Source of the DNA: an uncultured Hyphomicrobiales bacterium
GTDB taxonomy: Bacteria > Pseudomonadota > Alphaproteobacteria > Rhizobiales > Beijerinckiaceae
Reading direction: 5' to 3'
Assembly (NCBI GenBank): GCA_903847605.1
Contig: CAINED010000053.1
Coordinates: 1-57,314, forward strand
DNA length: 57,314 bases
Shown: one piece after another, positions 42,623-51,011 of the stretch
Numbering within the stretch: position 1 is the first letter of the stretch
How the letters are laid out: each line of letters begins with the position of its first letter
Translations under genes and position numbers: made by a program
Notes under the pieces: model-generated
The model's database searches: none
Told to the model about the DNA's origin: nothing
What the model saw: the letters and a program-made list of their open reading frames with translations, nothing else

Positions 42623-43914
42623 CCGAAGAAGCAGCGCCGACATTCACCGTCCGCATCGCCAGAAGCATGGCGGAAATTGATCCCGCCGGCTGGGACGCCT
42701 GCGCCAATCCGCCCGTTTCCGCGCCTGAATCGGAACTTCAGGGCGCAGAATCCCTCCTTGCGGCGATTGAATCGAAATCTGAGGAAGCGGATTCAAAATC
42801 TCAGAAAGAGCGATTCAACCCATTCATATCCCACGCTTTCTTGAACGCGCTGGAAACCTCGGGCTCGGCGGCCGCCAAGACGGGGTGGACGCCGCTGCAT
42901 CTCGTGGTCGAGGACCCGGACAAAAAGATCGTCGCATGCGCCCCCTGCTACGCCAAGACCCATTCGCAGGGCGAATATGTCTTCGATTATGCCTGGGCGG
43001 ACGCCTACGAGCGCGCGGGCGGTCGCTATTATCCAAAACTCCAGGTCTGCGTTCCCTTCACGCCCGTGCCTGGCCGGCGGCTGCTCGTCGCGCCCGGGCC
43101 GCAGGCGGAAAAGGCCCGCGCATACCTGATCGGCGGGCTGCGGGCGCTGCGCGAGAAGACCGGCGCGTCCTCGCTGCACGTCACCTTCCCCGATCGCCGC
43201 GACTTCGATGCACTGGCCGAAGCCGGCATGCTCCAGCGCACCAACAAGCAGTTCCATTTCTTCAACGCGGGCTACCGGACCTTCGACGATTTCCTCGCCG
43301 CCCTCTCCTCACGCAAGCGCAAGACGATCCGCCGCGAGCGGCGCGACGCGCTCGCCAACGGCATCGAGGTGGAGCTCGTCACGGGGGATGCGATCACCGA
43401 GGCGCACTGGGACGCCTTCTTCGCCTTCTACATGGATACCGGCTCGCGCAAGTGGGGGCGGCCCTACCTGACCCGCAGATATTATTCCCATGTCGGGGCG
43501 GCCATGCCGGACCGCATCCTGCTGGTCATGGCCAAACGCAACGGCCGCTATGTCGCCGGCGCCATCAATTTCATCGGCGACGACGCGCTCTATGGCCGCA
43601 ACTGGGGCTGCCTCGAGGAGCACCCCTTCCTGCATTTCGAGCTTTGCTATTACCAGGCGATCGAGTTCGCGATCTCGCGCGGCCTCGCCCGCGTGGAGGC
43701 CGGTGCGCAGGGCGAACACAAGCTGGCGCGCGGCTACCGGCCCGTCACCACCTATTCGGCGCACGAAATCCCCGACCGGCGCTTCGCCCGGGCGGTCTCG
43801 GACTTTCTGGAGGAGGAGCGCCGCGAGATCGCGCGGGTCATCGAGATCTACGGCGAGCACGTGCCCTTCCGGAAGGATGCGGCACGGGAGGAAGCGCTGG
43901 AGCAGGATTATTGA
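42619..43914 (+). CDS. GNAT-like acyltransferase, COG3146/DUF482 family
   Basis: The 431-residue protein is of the peptidoglycan-biosynthesis-like COG3146 group with a GNAT fold: NPFISHAFLNALETSGS, WTPLHLVVED, KRKTIRRERRDA, HFELCYYQAIEFAI and GAQGEHKLARGYRPVTTYSAH. Near residues 50-70 an Asp/Glu/Ser/Lys-rich insertion (ESKSEEADSKSQKE) is unusual. It is coupled to the Rieske-flavodoxin gene. In related genomes I recall this gene after ridA/GDPD genes; here those end at 31959. Substrate unknown. Confidence 0.9.
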   Translation: MTEEAAPTFTVRIARSMAEIDPAGWDACANPPVSAPESELQGAESLLAAIESKSEEADSKSQKERFNPFISHAFLNALETSGSAAAKTGWTPLHLVVEDPDKKIVACAPCYAKTHSQGEYVFDYAWADAYERAGGRYYPKLQVCVPFTPVPGRRLLVAPGPQAEKARAYLIGGLRALREKTGASSLHVTFPDRRDFDALAEAGMLQRTNKQFHFFNAGYRTFDDFLAALSSRKRKTIRRERRDALANGIEVELVTGDAITEAHWDAFFAFYMDTGSRKWGRPYLTRRYYSHVGAAMPDRILLVMAKRNGRYVAGAINFIGDDALYGRNWGCLEEHPFLHFELCYYQAIEFAISRGLARVEAGAQGEHKLARGYRPVTTYSAHEIPDRRFARAVSDFLEEERREIARVIEIYGEHVPFRKDAAREEALEQDY

Positions 43915-44216
43915 GCGGATACAGGCGCTGCGGATCGGCTCGGCCCGGCATCGGGAAACGTCCCTTTCCATGCAGATGCGTCGTCGGCGCTTTTTCGCAC
44001 ATTATAAGGGCGCTCATTGTGGGCAATGTTTGCACGGACATCGGTCCTCCACGAAGGGATACGACTTATCTCTCCCTATAGCATCGCGCGAAAAAGTGGA
44101 TACCGGTTTTGCGCGAAAGCGATGCTATAAATATCTGGAATCGATCAGCTTATGTGCGATTAAACGATTCCGTTTAATCGCACGCTGATCTAGCCGATGG
44201 ATAAAACGGTGCGGCG
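43915..44216. other. Intergenic region with palindromes
   Basis: About 300 bp without a gene. The right half is filled by the two palindromes described at 44077-44190; the left half shows nothing recognisable. Confidence 0.5.
44077..44190. repeat. Two consecutive strong palindromes (Rhizobiales-type interspersed repeat)
   Basis: TATAGCATCG (44077-44086) pairs with CGATGCTATA (44120-44129) around the core AAAAAGTGGATACCGGTTTT, a motif common in interspersed palindromic repeats of Rhizobiales. Then GTGCGATTAAACG-ATTC-CGTTTAATCGCAC (44154-44183) is a perfect 13-pair hairpin, extended by GATCAGC / GCTGATC outside a TTAT bulge (44143-44190). Confidence 0.85.
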
Positions 44217-44507
44217 ATGCAATCGGTGAAAACAGGACTGTTGTGGCTGCTGTGCGCAGTTGATGCGGCGTTGGGGCTGTGGCTCGCGCAAGTCTTCATC
44301 AAGGCCGCGCATGGTTCTAGCGCGAGGCAGATCGTGGCGCCAGAGAACATTGGCTACATCCTGTACGTAGCGCTTTTGTTCATCGCCCCCATACTTTGCT
44401 ATCTGCTCCGCACGCGCGCTTCCTTCGCAATTCGCTTGCTGATTGCGGCGTTACCCATTGCACTGTTTCTGGCGCTTGGGGGGAAATTTTCGGTCCGCTG
44501 GGTATAA
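44217..44507 (+). CDS. Small hypothetical membrane protein
   Basis: The 96-residue product is almost entirely hydrophobic, with three predicted spans: LLWLLCAVDAALGLWLAQVF, IGYILYVALLFIAPILCYLL and LLIAALPIALFLALGG. There is no good ribosome site, and it begins 27 bases after a palindrome. Codon composition is less GC-biased than neighbours. I do not recognise the family; a spurious ORF cannot be excluded. Confidence 0.5.
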   Translation: MQSVKTGLLWLLCAVDAALGLWLAQVFIKAAHGSSARQIVAPENIGYILYVALLFIAPILCYLLRTRASFAIRLLIAALPIALFLALGGKFSVRWV

Positions 44508-44617
44508 CGAAGCCTGTTGTTACAACCGTAGTGCACCCTTGTAACGCCCCGGATGCGATCGGCGAGCAACATGTCGCTGTACTACCGACAGCGCTGCGCC
44601 GGCGGTACGACTTTCCA

Positions 44618-45040
44618 CTATTGCTCTTTGCACACCCTCGTCATCCGGCTGGCGGAATTGACAAAGGCATCGGCCATATCGTCCCGCTTCGACGGGTGGC
44701 GCATCGCCGTCGTGTTGCCGGAGAGCCACGCGCTAAGGCCGTCCTTGATGAAGCCGCGAACGCCTTCGGCGCCCGCCGCAGCGACGGGGGCGCTCATGGT
44801 CCGCACGACCGTCTCGGAAACGCACTCGCATTGCGCGGAGGAATAGACGGGACGCGGCGGACGCCTGCCCCAATTATTCACGGCTTGAACGCCCGATGCA
44901 ACCATGCAGGCCTGCCAGATGCGCGACGAAACATTGCTCTCGTCGACCGGCGTCAGCATGAGCCATGCAGCGACGCCCGTCACGGCGACCAGCAAAACAA
45001 ACACCGGCAGGACAATGAATTTGAAGAGGAAGCGAAGCAT
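44618..45040 (-). CDS. Hypothetical protein with N-terminal membrane anchor
   Basis: The 140-residue protein starts MLRFLFKFIVLPVFVLLVAV, one transmembrane or uncleaved signal segment, then a soluble part with four cysteines (QACMVAS, QCECVSETV and VCKEQ) suited to disulfides in the periplasm. The pattern CxC-SET is reminiscent of small periplasmic proteins, but no family is recognised. It ends convergently with the small membrane protein gene. Confidence 0.65.
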   Translation of the reverse strand: MLRFLFKFIVLPVFVLLVAVTGVAAWLMLTPVDESNVSSRIWQACMVASGVQAVNNWGRRPPRPVYSSAQCECVSETVVRTMSAPVAAAGAEGVRGFIKDGLSAWLSGNTTAMRHPSKRDDMADAFVNSASRMTRVCKEQ

Positions 45041-45164
45041 GGAATTCTCTTACACCCGATAATCTTGGCAAGACGTGAACGTTCGGCAACCCGGCTTAAA
45101 GCTTCACCCTTGCGGGGATGGAATCGCGCCTTATCGCACCACAAGCGAATATACAGCGCCGCAC

Positions 45165-46076
45165 TCAGCCTGGCCGCGCCTCGCAATGGTCGATCAGAAA
45201 CCGGATGAATGCTTCGACAGCCGGTGCGTTCTTGCCCTTGCGCCACAACAGTTCGACGCGCAGATCGACATAGAGATCCGCAACGCTCTTCAATACGATG
45301 CCCGATGGCAAAGAGTCGGCAACCTCCGAGCCGACGAAACCGACGCCCATATCGGCGCTGACGAGACTCAAAAGACTCGACCACGTCGCGGTTTCCTGAA
45401 AGATCGTCGGCGCAAGGCCTGCCGCACGGCATGATTTCATGAGTCGATCGTGCAGACGCGGCGCGCCTTCGCGGCGCGGCCAGAGCACTGGTTCGTGCAA
45501 CAGGTCTTTCGCCGTGACGTGCTTCTTGCGCGCAAGGCGATGGGTGCGCGGAACCGCCAGCATGATCGAACCGCGATTGAGCGTGCGATGCTGGAATTTT
45601 TGCAGCGCGCCGGATTCCAGATGCATGTCATAGACAATGGCCGCATCGATGGACTTGTCCTGAAGCGCCTGGATCTGCGCAAGCGAGCCGATCGTCAGCA
45701 ATTCGAGCCTGATTGAAGGTTCGGCCGCGCGAAAGATTTTGAGCGCTGCGGGAATGCGCCCGTGATGGGAGGCAATCTCGCTGAAACCGAGCCTGATCTC
45801 GCCGCCGGGTTTGCGCCCATGCTTTCGCGCGCTCACGGCGTCGTCGATGGCCTCGAGCGCCGGCGCAATCTCCTTCAGGAATTCCGCGCCCGCCGCCGAC
45901 AGCTTTACGCCGCGCGGCAGGCGCTCGAACAGGGTGACGCCAAGTTCCGCCTCGAGATCAGCGATGCGCCGCGACAGCGCCGGCTGCGCTACGCCCAGAC
46001 GCTTGGCCGCGCGCCCAAAATGCTCTTCGCGTGCAGCCGCAACGAAATATCGGAAGTGGCGGAGCTCCATGGCCAT
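45165..46076 (-). CDS. LysR-type transcriptional regulator
   Basis: The 303-residue protein has the winged helix MELRHFRYFVAAAREEHFGRAAKRLGVAQPALSRRIADLEAELGV and an effector domain of the CatR/BenM type. It is divergently placed, 95 bp from an alpha/beta hydrolase gene heading a catabolic operon, the standard arrangement for a regulator that senses a pathway intermediate. A GGTCC / GGACC dyad about 17 bases apart (near 46095-46118) in that gap is a possible operator. Confidence 0.93.
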   Translation of the reverse strand: MAMELRHFRYFVAAAREEHFGRAAKRLGVAQPALSRRIADLEAELGVTLFERLPRGVKLSAAGAEFLKEIAPALEAIDDAVSARKHGRKPGGEIRLGFSEIASHHGRIPAALKIFRAAEPSIRLELLTIGSLAQIQALQDKSIDAAIVYDMHLESGALQKFQHRTLNRGSIMLAVPRTHRLARKKHVTAKDLLHEPVLWPRREGAPRLHDRLMKSCRAAGLAPTIFQETATWSSLLSLVSADMGVGFVGSEVADSLPSGIVLKSVADLYVDLRVELLWRKGKNAPAVEAFIRFLIDHCEARPG

Positions 46077-46171
46077 TCATGCCACGGCGGCATTGGTCCC
46101 GCAACGATAAGGTATTGGACCCCAGAGCCGCCCTGCGCTTCCATGGGAGCAGAATATAGCGGGAGGGCTTT

Positions 46172-46963
46172 GTGCAGGCCGAAATTTCGAGGCTCGGATT
46201 CGGGCAGCTTTCATTCGAGCTGGAGACGCTGCGGCTGGGCTCCGGCGCCCCCCTGCTCTTTCTGCACGGTATCGATGGAACCGAAGGCGCGCGCCCCCTG
46301 CTAGAACTGCTCGCACGGCATTTCCAAGTGCATGCGCCCTCGCATCCTGGCTTTGGCGCATCGAGCCGCCCCCACGACATCAACACCACCGGCGATCTCG
46401 CCTATGTCTATCTCGACTGGCTCGACAAAGTCGGCCTGACGGATATCACGCTCGTCGGCTCTTCCTTTGGAAGCTGGCTTGCCTGCGAAATTCTCACCCG
46501 CGACGCGTCTCGCTTTGCGCGCGCCATTCTCTCCACGCCGCTCGGCCTGCTGCAGACGCAGAACCGGCAAAACGTGCTCACGGATATATTCTCCATGCCA
46601 CCCGACAAGTGGCCTGATGTTTTCTGCGTCAACAAGGAGCGTTTCATCACGCCGAAACCTGGCATGGACGAACACAACCTGCGCATCGCGCGAAATCGCG
46701 AAGCAGCCGCGCTTTATGGCTGGTCGCCCCACATGGCCAACCCGAAACTCGGCAATCGTCTTCACCGCATCCGCATTCCCACCTTGCTCGTGCAGGGCAG
46801 AGAAGATGCGATTGCGCCGCAGGACTACGGTGCGGCATTTGCGAATGCAATTCCGGGGGCGCGGCGCGAGATCGTCGGACAATGCGGCCATCTCGTTCAC
46901 GCGGATGACCCGCAAGTGCTCGCGGAAAAAATCATCGCATTCGCTGTGCAAGGAGGCCGCTGA
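46172..46963 (+). CDS. Alpha/beta hydrolase
   Basis: The 263-residue protein starts at GTG behind GGGAGGG. It has LLFLHGIDGTEGARPLLELL (oxyanion region), the nucleophile elbow GSSFGSWLA, an acid-bearing RIRIPTLLVQGREDAI and terminal histidine in GQCGHLVHADDPQ. These fit hydrolases that cut C-C or ester bonds in aromatic degradation. It leads the operon of LLM oxidase, SDR and two receptors; the stop is two bases before the next ATG. Confidence 0.92.
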   Translation: MQAEISRLGFGQLSFELETLRLGSGAPLLFLHGIDGTEGARPLLELLARHFQVHAPSHPGFGASSRPHDINTTGDLAYVYLDWLDKVGLTDITLVGSSFGSWLACEILTRDASRFARAILSTPLGLLQTQNRQNVLTDIFSMPPDKWPDVFCVNKERFITPKPGMDEHNLRIARNREAAALYGWSPHMANPKLGNRLHRIRIPTLLVQGREDAIAPQDYGAAFANAIPGARREIVGQCGHLVHADDPQVLAEKIIAFAVQGGR

Positions 46964-46964
46964 G

Positions 46965-48140
46965 ATGAAAGTCTGGCAATTCAGCGAACAGGCCTATCAT
47001 CCCGCCTGGAATGTTCCCGGCGACCTGCGCATCACCTTCCCTGCACGTCACGCCGACCCCGTGCTCGCGGGGCAACTGCTCAATCGCTATCTCGACGAAT
47101 ACATGCTTGCCGACGAACTCGGCTACAACATCATGATCAACGAGCATCATGCCTCGGCGACCTGCATGTCGACGGCCTGCAATATCACGCTCGGCATTCT
47201 GGCGAGGCAGACGAAGCGCGCGCGCCTTCTTGCGCTGGGCGTACCGATTTCCCATCGCTCCGATCCCGTGCGTGTGGCCGAAGAAATCGCCATGGCCGAT
47301 TGCATATCCGGCGGTCGCATCGAATTCGGTATGGTGAAGGCGGCGGGCTATGAAATCTTCCTGTCGAACCAGAATCCGGCGCGGCTCGATCAGCGTTTCT
47401 GGGAGGCGCACGATCTCATTCTCGCGGCCCTGGCGAATACGCAGGAGGTGTTCAGCTGGGCGGGCGAACATTTCAACTATCGTCATGTCAGCCTGTGGCC
47501 GACATCGCAGCAGCGCCCGCATCCGCCGATCTGGATGACGGCGTCGACAGCCGCGAGTTCCGCAAAGATCGCGGCGCTCGGCTATCGCTGCGCAACTTTT
47601 CTTTGCGGAGCGACGGCGCGGCGCGTTTTCGACGCCTATCGCAAATCGTATCGCGAGACGCATGGCTCCGAGGCGCCGCGCGACCGCCTCGGCTATCTCG
47701 CGCTCGTCGCCGTGGGACCGACGCATGAGGATGCCCTGCGCAAGGCCGAACATATGAAAGGCTATTTCACGACAGCGGAACGTGTCGGCCGGCAATTCCG
47801 CAATCCCCCGGGCTTCGCACCGGCTGCCGTGAATGCGCAGGCGATGGGCATGACACAGCCGCCTGCGCGAACGTTGCTGAGCGATGGCCGCCCCCTGCCC
47901 GACAATCCCTCCATTGAAGATTACATCGACGCGCAATTGCTGTTTGCCGGCACGCCCGACGATGTCGTCAGTCAGATCGAAAAGTTTTATCGCGAAACCG
48001 GCGGCTTCGGAAATTTGCTGATGATGGGCCAGGCCGGTACGCTTGATCATCGCGACACAGTCGAAAATCTCACGATGTTTGCAAAAGAGGTTCAACCGCG
48101 CCTTGCAGAACTCGAAACTAGGCTGGCGCAGGTCGCCTGA
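46965..48140 (+). CDS. LLM-class flavin-dependent monooxygenase
   Basis: The start is ATG 46965, eight bases behind AGGAGG; the upstream frame overlaps the hydrolase and is not coding. The 391-residue TIM-barrel protein of the bacterial luciferase superfamily shows WQFSEQAYHPAW, MINEHHAS, LLALGVPISHRSDPVRVAEEIAM and GRIEFGMVKA. These enzymes use reduced FMN and O2; a flavin reductase is needed. It is the second gene of the operon. Substrate unknown, possibly an aromatic or aliphatic xenobiotic. Confidence 0.9.
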   Translation: MKVWQFSEQAYHPAWNVPGDLRITFPARHADPVLAGQLLNRYLDEYMLADELGYNIMINEHHASATCMSTACNITLGILARQTKRARLLALGVPISHRSDPVRVAEEIAMADCISGGRIEFGMVKAAGYEIFLSNQNPARLDQRFWEAHDLILAALANTQEVFSWAGEHFNYRHVSLWPTSQQRPHPPIWMTASTAASSAKIAALGYRCATFLCGATARRVFDAYRKSYRETHGSEAPRDRLGYLALVAVGPTHEDALRKAEHMKGYFTTAERVGRQFRNPPGFAPAAVNAQAMGMTQPPARTLLSDGRPLPDNPSIEDYIDAQLLFAGTPDDVVSQIEKFYRETGGFGNLLMMGQAGTLDHRDTVENLTMFAKEVQPRLAELETRLAQVA

Positions 48141-48163
48141 AGCGCTGAACAACGGGAGGAAAT

Positions 48164-48892
48164 GTGGGCGCACTCGACGGCAAGGTGGTGCTGATCACAG
48201 GCGCTTCGGGAGGCCAGGGCCTCGCCGAGGCGCAGCTTTTCGCACGCGAAGGCGCGTTACTCGTGCTGACGGATATTCGCGCTGGCGATTTGCCCGAAGG
48301 CACTGCGCAGGACAAGGCGCTGTCGCTGGTTCACGACGTTGCCAACGAGGCGAGCTGGCGCGATGCAATCGAACGCGCCCTCGCACGCTTCGCGCGCATC
48401 GACGTGTTGATCAATAATGCCGGCGTCTATAGACCGGCGAGCCTCGCCGATACCGATGCAGCGCTTTACGACTATCACTACCGAGTCAACCAGCTTGGCG
48501 TATTTCTCGGGTTGCGCGCCGTGCTGCCTGTTATGAAAGCGCAGAAGTGCGGCTCAATCGTCAATGTCGCCTCGGGCGCAGGCGCAAAAGGCACCAACGG
48601 CCTCTTTGCCTATTCGACGACGAAATGGGCGGTGCGCGGCATGACGCGCTCGGCCGCGCGCGAACTCGCGCCGCATGGCATACGCGTCAACGCACTTCTG
48701 CCCGGCCTGATAGACACACCCATGGTTGCCATCTTTCCCAAAGCGCGCAACGATGACTTCGTGACACGCGTGCCGCTGGGGCGCATCGGCGAAGCGGACG
48801 ACGTCGCCAGCGCGGCGCTGTTTCTGGCGAGCGATGCTTCGAGTTATATTACGGGTGCGGAAATACCTGTCGATGGCGGCTATCTCGCCTGA
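48164..48892 (+). CDS. Short-chain dehydrogenase/reductase
   Basis: The 242-residue classical SDR has the cofactor loop TGASGGQG, NNAGVY, the catalytic Ser in VNVASGAG, Y-S-T-T-K (Tyr and Lys) and the terminal GAEIPVDGGYLA. Start GTG 48164 gives the normal N-terminus GALDGKVVLITGAS. It follows the LLM gene by 23 bases. It would oxidise an alcohol or reduce a ketone intermediate of the pathway. Confidence 0.93.
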   Translation: MGALDGKVVLITGASGGQGLAEAQLFAREGALLVLTDIRAGDLPEGTAQDKALSLVHDVANEASWRDAIERALARFARIDVLINNAGVYRPASLADTDAALYDYHYRVNQLGVFLGLRAVLPVMKAQKCGSIVNVASGAGAKGTNGLFAYSTTKWAVRGMTRSAARELAPHGIRVNALLPGLIDTPMVAIFPKARNDDFVTRVPLGRIGEADDVASAALFLASDASSYITGAEIPVDGGYLA

Positions 48893-48917
48893 AAGACGCA
48901 ATCTGCGGGGAGGAGAA

Positions 48918-49889
48918 ATGAAGATGAAACGCATCGGAATTCTATGCGCAACCTTGCTTTCTCTCGCGATGGGAGCAGCCACAGGCAAGGCGCAAGACAA
49001 CTATCCCTCCGACACCATCAAATTCGTCTGCGCCTTTCCGGCCGGCAGTGGCGCGGACATCATCGTGCGCCACTTCGCCGAAAAGATACGTCCGCTCGCG
49101 GGGCGCAACGTCATCGTCGAGAACAGGCCGGGCGCAGGCGGCATGGTCGCCCTCACCTATACGGCAAAAGCGAAGCCCGACGGACATACGGTGTTTCTCG
49201 CCGGCGGCAATGCCGTCGCCGCCAACATGCATCTCATCAAGAATCCGCAGGTCGACGCCAAACGCGAGATCGTCGTCGCCGCGACGATCAACGCCATGCC
49301 CTTCATGCTCGCGGTCGATGGCAATTCGCCCTATCGCTCGATCCCCGATCTCACCAAGGCGCTCGCGGAAAAGAAGGGCAAGGGCAGCTATGCTTTCTCC
49401 TCGCCTTTCGCGAAGGTGATCGCCGAACTCTATAAGGTGCGTGGCAATCTCGAAACCGTCGGCGTCAGCTATCGCGCCGCTGCGGATTCGCTGAACGATC
49501 TTGCAAGCGGCGCTCTCGACTTCGGCGTTTACGATCCCATCGTCGCGCTGGCGCAGGCCAAGACAGGCAAGCTGCGCATCCTCGCGATATCGACGCCGCA
49601 GCGCACGAAGGCGAGCGCCGATCTGCCGACCTTCGTGGAACAGGGCGCGAATGTCGATTTGCCCGGCTGGTGGGCGGCCATGGTGCCATCGGGCACGCCG
49701 AAGCCCGTCGTGCAGAAACTCAACGACTGGTTCAAAACCGTGCTGGAAAACCAAGAGTCGCGTGAGTTCCTGCTGCAAATGGGCGCCGATCCCATGATCA
49801 CGTCAGCCGATGCCGCTCAGGCTCTCTTCATCAAGGAAATCGAAGCCTGGGGCGAATACGTGCGCCTCGCGAAGATCGAGGCGCAATGA
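48918..49889 (+). CDS. TTT-family (TctC/Bug) periplasmic solute-binding protein
   Basis: The start is ATG 48918 behind GGGGAGGAG. The 323-residue protein has a signal peptide ending ATGKAQ, then YPSDTIKFVCAFPAGSGAD, IVENRPGAGGMVALTY and KPDGHTVFLAGGN. It follows the SDR by 25 bp, so the ligand is plausibly a substrate of the operon. No tctAB nearby. Confidence 0.92.
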   Translation: MKMKRIGILCATLLSLAMGAATGKAQDNYPSDTIKFVCAFPAGSGADIIVRHFAEKIRPLAGRNVIVENRPGAGGMVALTYTAKAKPDGHTVFLAGGNAVAANMHLIKNPQVDAKREIVVAATINAMPFMLAVDGNSPYRSIPDLTKALAEKKGKGSYAFSSPFAKVIAELYKVRGNLETVGVSYRAAADSLNDLASGALDFGVYDPIVALAQAKTGKLRILAISTPQRTKASADLPTFVEQGANVDLPGWWAAMVPSGTPKPVVQKLNDWFKTVLENQESREFLLQMGADPMITSADAAQALFIKEIEAWGEYVRLAKIEAQ

Positions 49890-49975
49890 TTTGAACAGGA
49901 AGCGTGAGCATCGCGCGGTTTTGTGTCATGCTCTGATAACCGCGACATAGATCGCGGGGCCTACGGGAGGAAACC

Positions 49976-51001
49976 ATGTCCAAAGCCTTGCGATCGATTC
50001 TTGTGGCGGGGGCCGTTATCGCTGGCTCGACATCATATGCGCAGGACCCCGCCTCGTTCTATGCCGGCAAGACGATCACCATCGGCGTCGCATCGAGCCC
50101 CGGCGGCGGCTATGACATCTACGCGCGCACGCTGGTCCGGCATTTTGCAAAGCATATTCCCGGCAATCCAAATCTCGCGATCCAGTATATGCCCGGCGGC
50201 GGCGGCATTGTCGTCGCCAACTGGCTGTTCGAGGCGGCGCGGCGCGACGGCACGCAGATCGCCCTGCTGGCTTCCAGCACATTCCTGCTGGCCGCACTCG
50301 GCGACCGCAACACGCGCTTCAAGAATCTCGGCTTCACCTATATCGGCAACATGAACGAGGAGGCCGACACCTGCTCCGCCTGGCATACGACGGGCGTGGC
50401 TACCGCGAAGGACTTTCTGAGCCGCGAAGTGGTGATCGGCACGGCGGGCCCCTCCTCGAATTCGCACACGTTTCCGCTCGGCATGAATAGCGTGCTCGGC
50501 GCGAAGCTGAAACTGATCGCGGGCTACGCCGGCGCCTCGACGACGCGGACAGCCGCGATGGAGAAAGGCGAGTTGCAAGGCACATGCGGCATCTTCGTGT
50601 CCACGCTCAATTCGCAGTTCAGGCCATTGCTGGATGCCGGGCAACTCAAGGTCGTCCTGCAGATGGGGCTGACGCGCCATCCGGCCTACAAGGATGTTCC
50701 CAATGCGCTGGAACTGGCGCCGACGGAAGAAGGCAAGCAGGCGCTGAGACTCCTGTTTGCACAGCTCGCCCTCGGCCGCCCTTTTCTCGCCCCGCCCGGC
50801 GTGCCCGCGGACCGCGCGAAAGCCCTCTCGGACGCCTTCGCAAAAACGATGGAAGACCGCGAGATGAAAGCCGACGCGGAGAAGATCAAGATCGAACTGC
50901 GCTGGTTCGGCACGGAACGCATGCGCGAAGTGATGCAGGCCATGGAAAGCGCACCGGAGCCCGTGAAAGCCGATGTGCGGAAGATCTTGGGGATACAGTG
51001 A
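49976..51001 (+). CDS. TctC-like periplasmic solute-binding protein (divergent subgroup)
   Basis: The 341-residue protein starts MSKALRSILVAGAVIAGSTSYAQ (signal peptide), then FYAGKTITIGVASSPGGGYD and YMPGGGGIVVANWLFE. It belongs with the proteins at 5067 and 6122: the pattern HIPGNP replaces the usual NRPGA context. Residues CSAWHTTGVAT mirror CVAWHTTPVKT of the 5067 protein. It is the last gene of the rightward series, 86 bp after the previous receptor. Confidence 0.85.
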   Translation: MSKALRSILVAGAVIAGSTSYAQDPASFYAGKTITIGVASSPGGGYDIYARTLVRHFAKHIPGNPNLAIQYMPGGGGIVVANWLFEAARRDGTQIALLASSTFLLAALGDRNTRFKNLGFTYIGNMNEEADTCSAWHTTGVATAKDFLSREVVIGTAGPSSNSHTFPLGMNSVLGAKLKLIAGYAGASTTRTAAMEKGELQGTCGIFVSTLNSQFRPLLDAGQLKVVLQMGLTRHPAYKDVPNALELAPTEEGKQALRLLFAQLALGRPFLAPPGVPADRAKALSDAFAKTMEDREMKADAEKIKIELRWFGTERMREVMQAMESAPEPVKADVRKILGIQ

Positions 51002-51011
51002 GCGCTCTCGC

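Noticed and set aside
41519..42643. 374-residue minus-strand frame over the Rieske-flavodoxin gene
   Set aside because: Shadow frame with Arg/His-rich sequence; the plus-strand frame shows Rieske and flavodoxin motifs.
46467..46964. Upstream extension of the LLM gene within the hydrolase
   Set aside because: It lies in the wrong frame of the hydrolase and is Arg/Ser-rich; the LLM gene has its own ribosome site at 46950.
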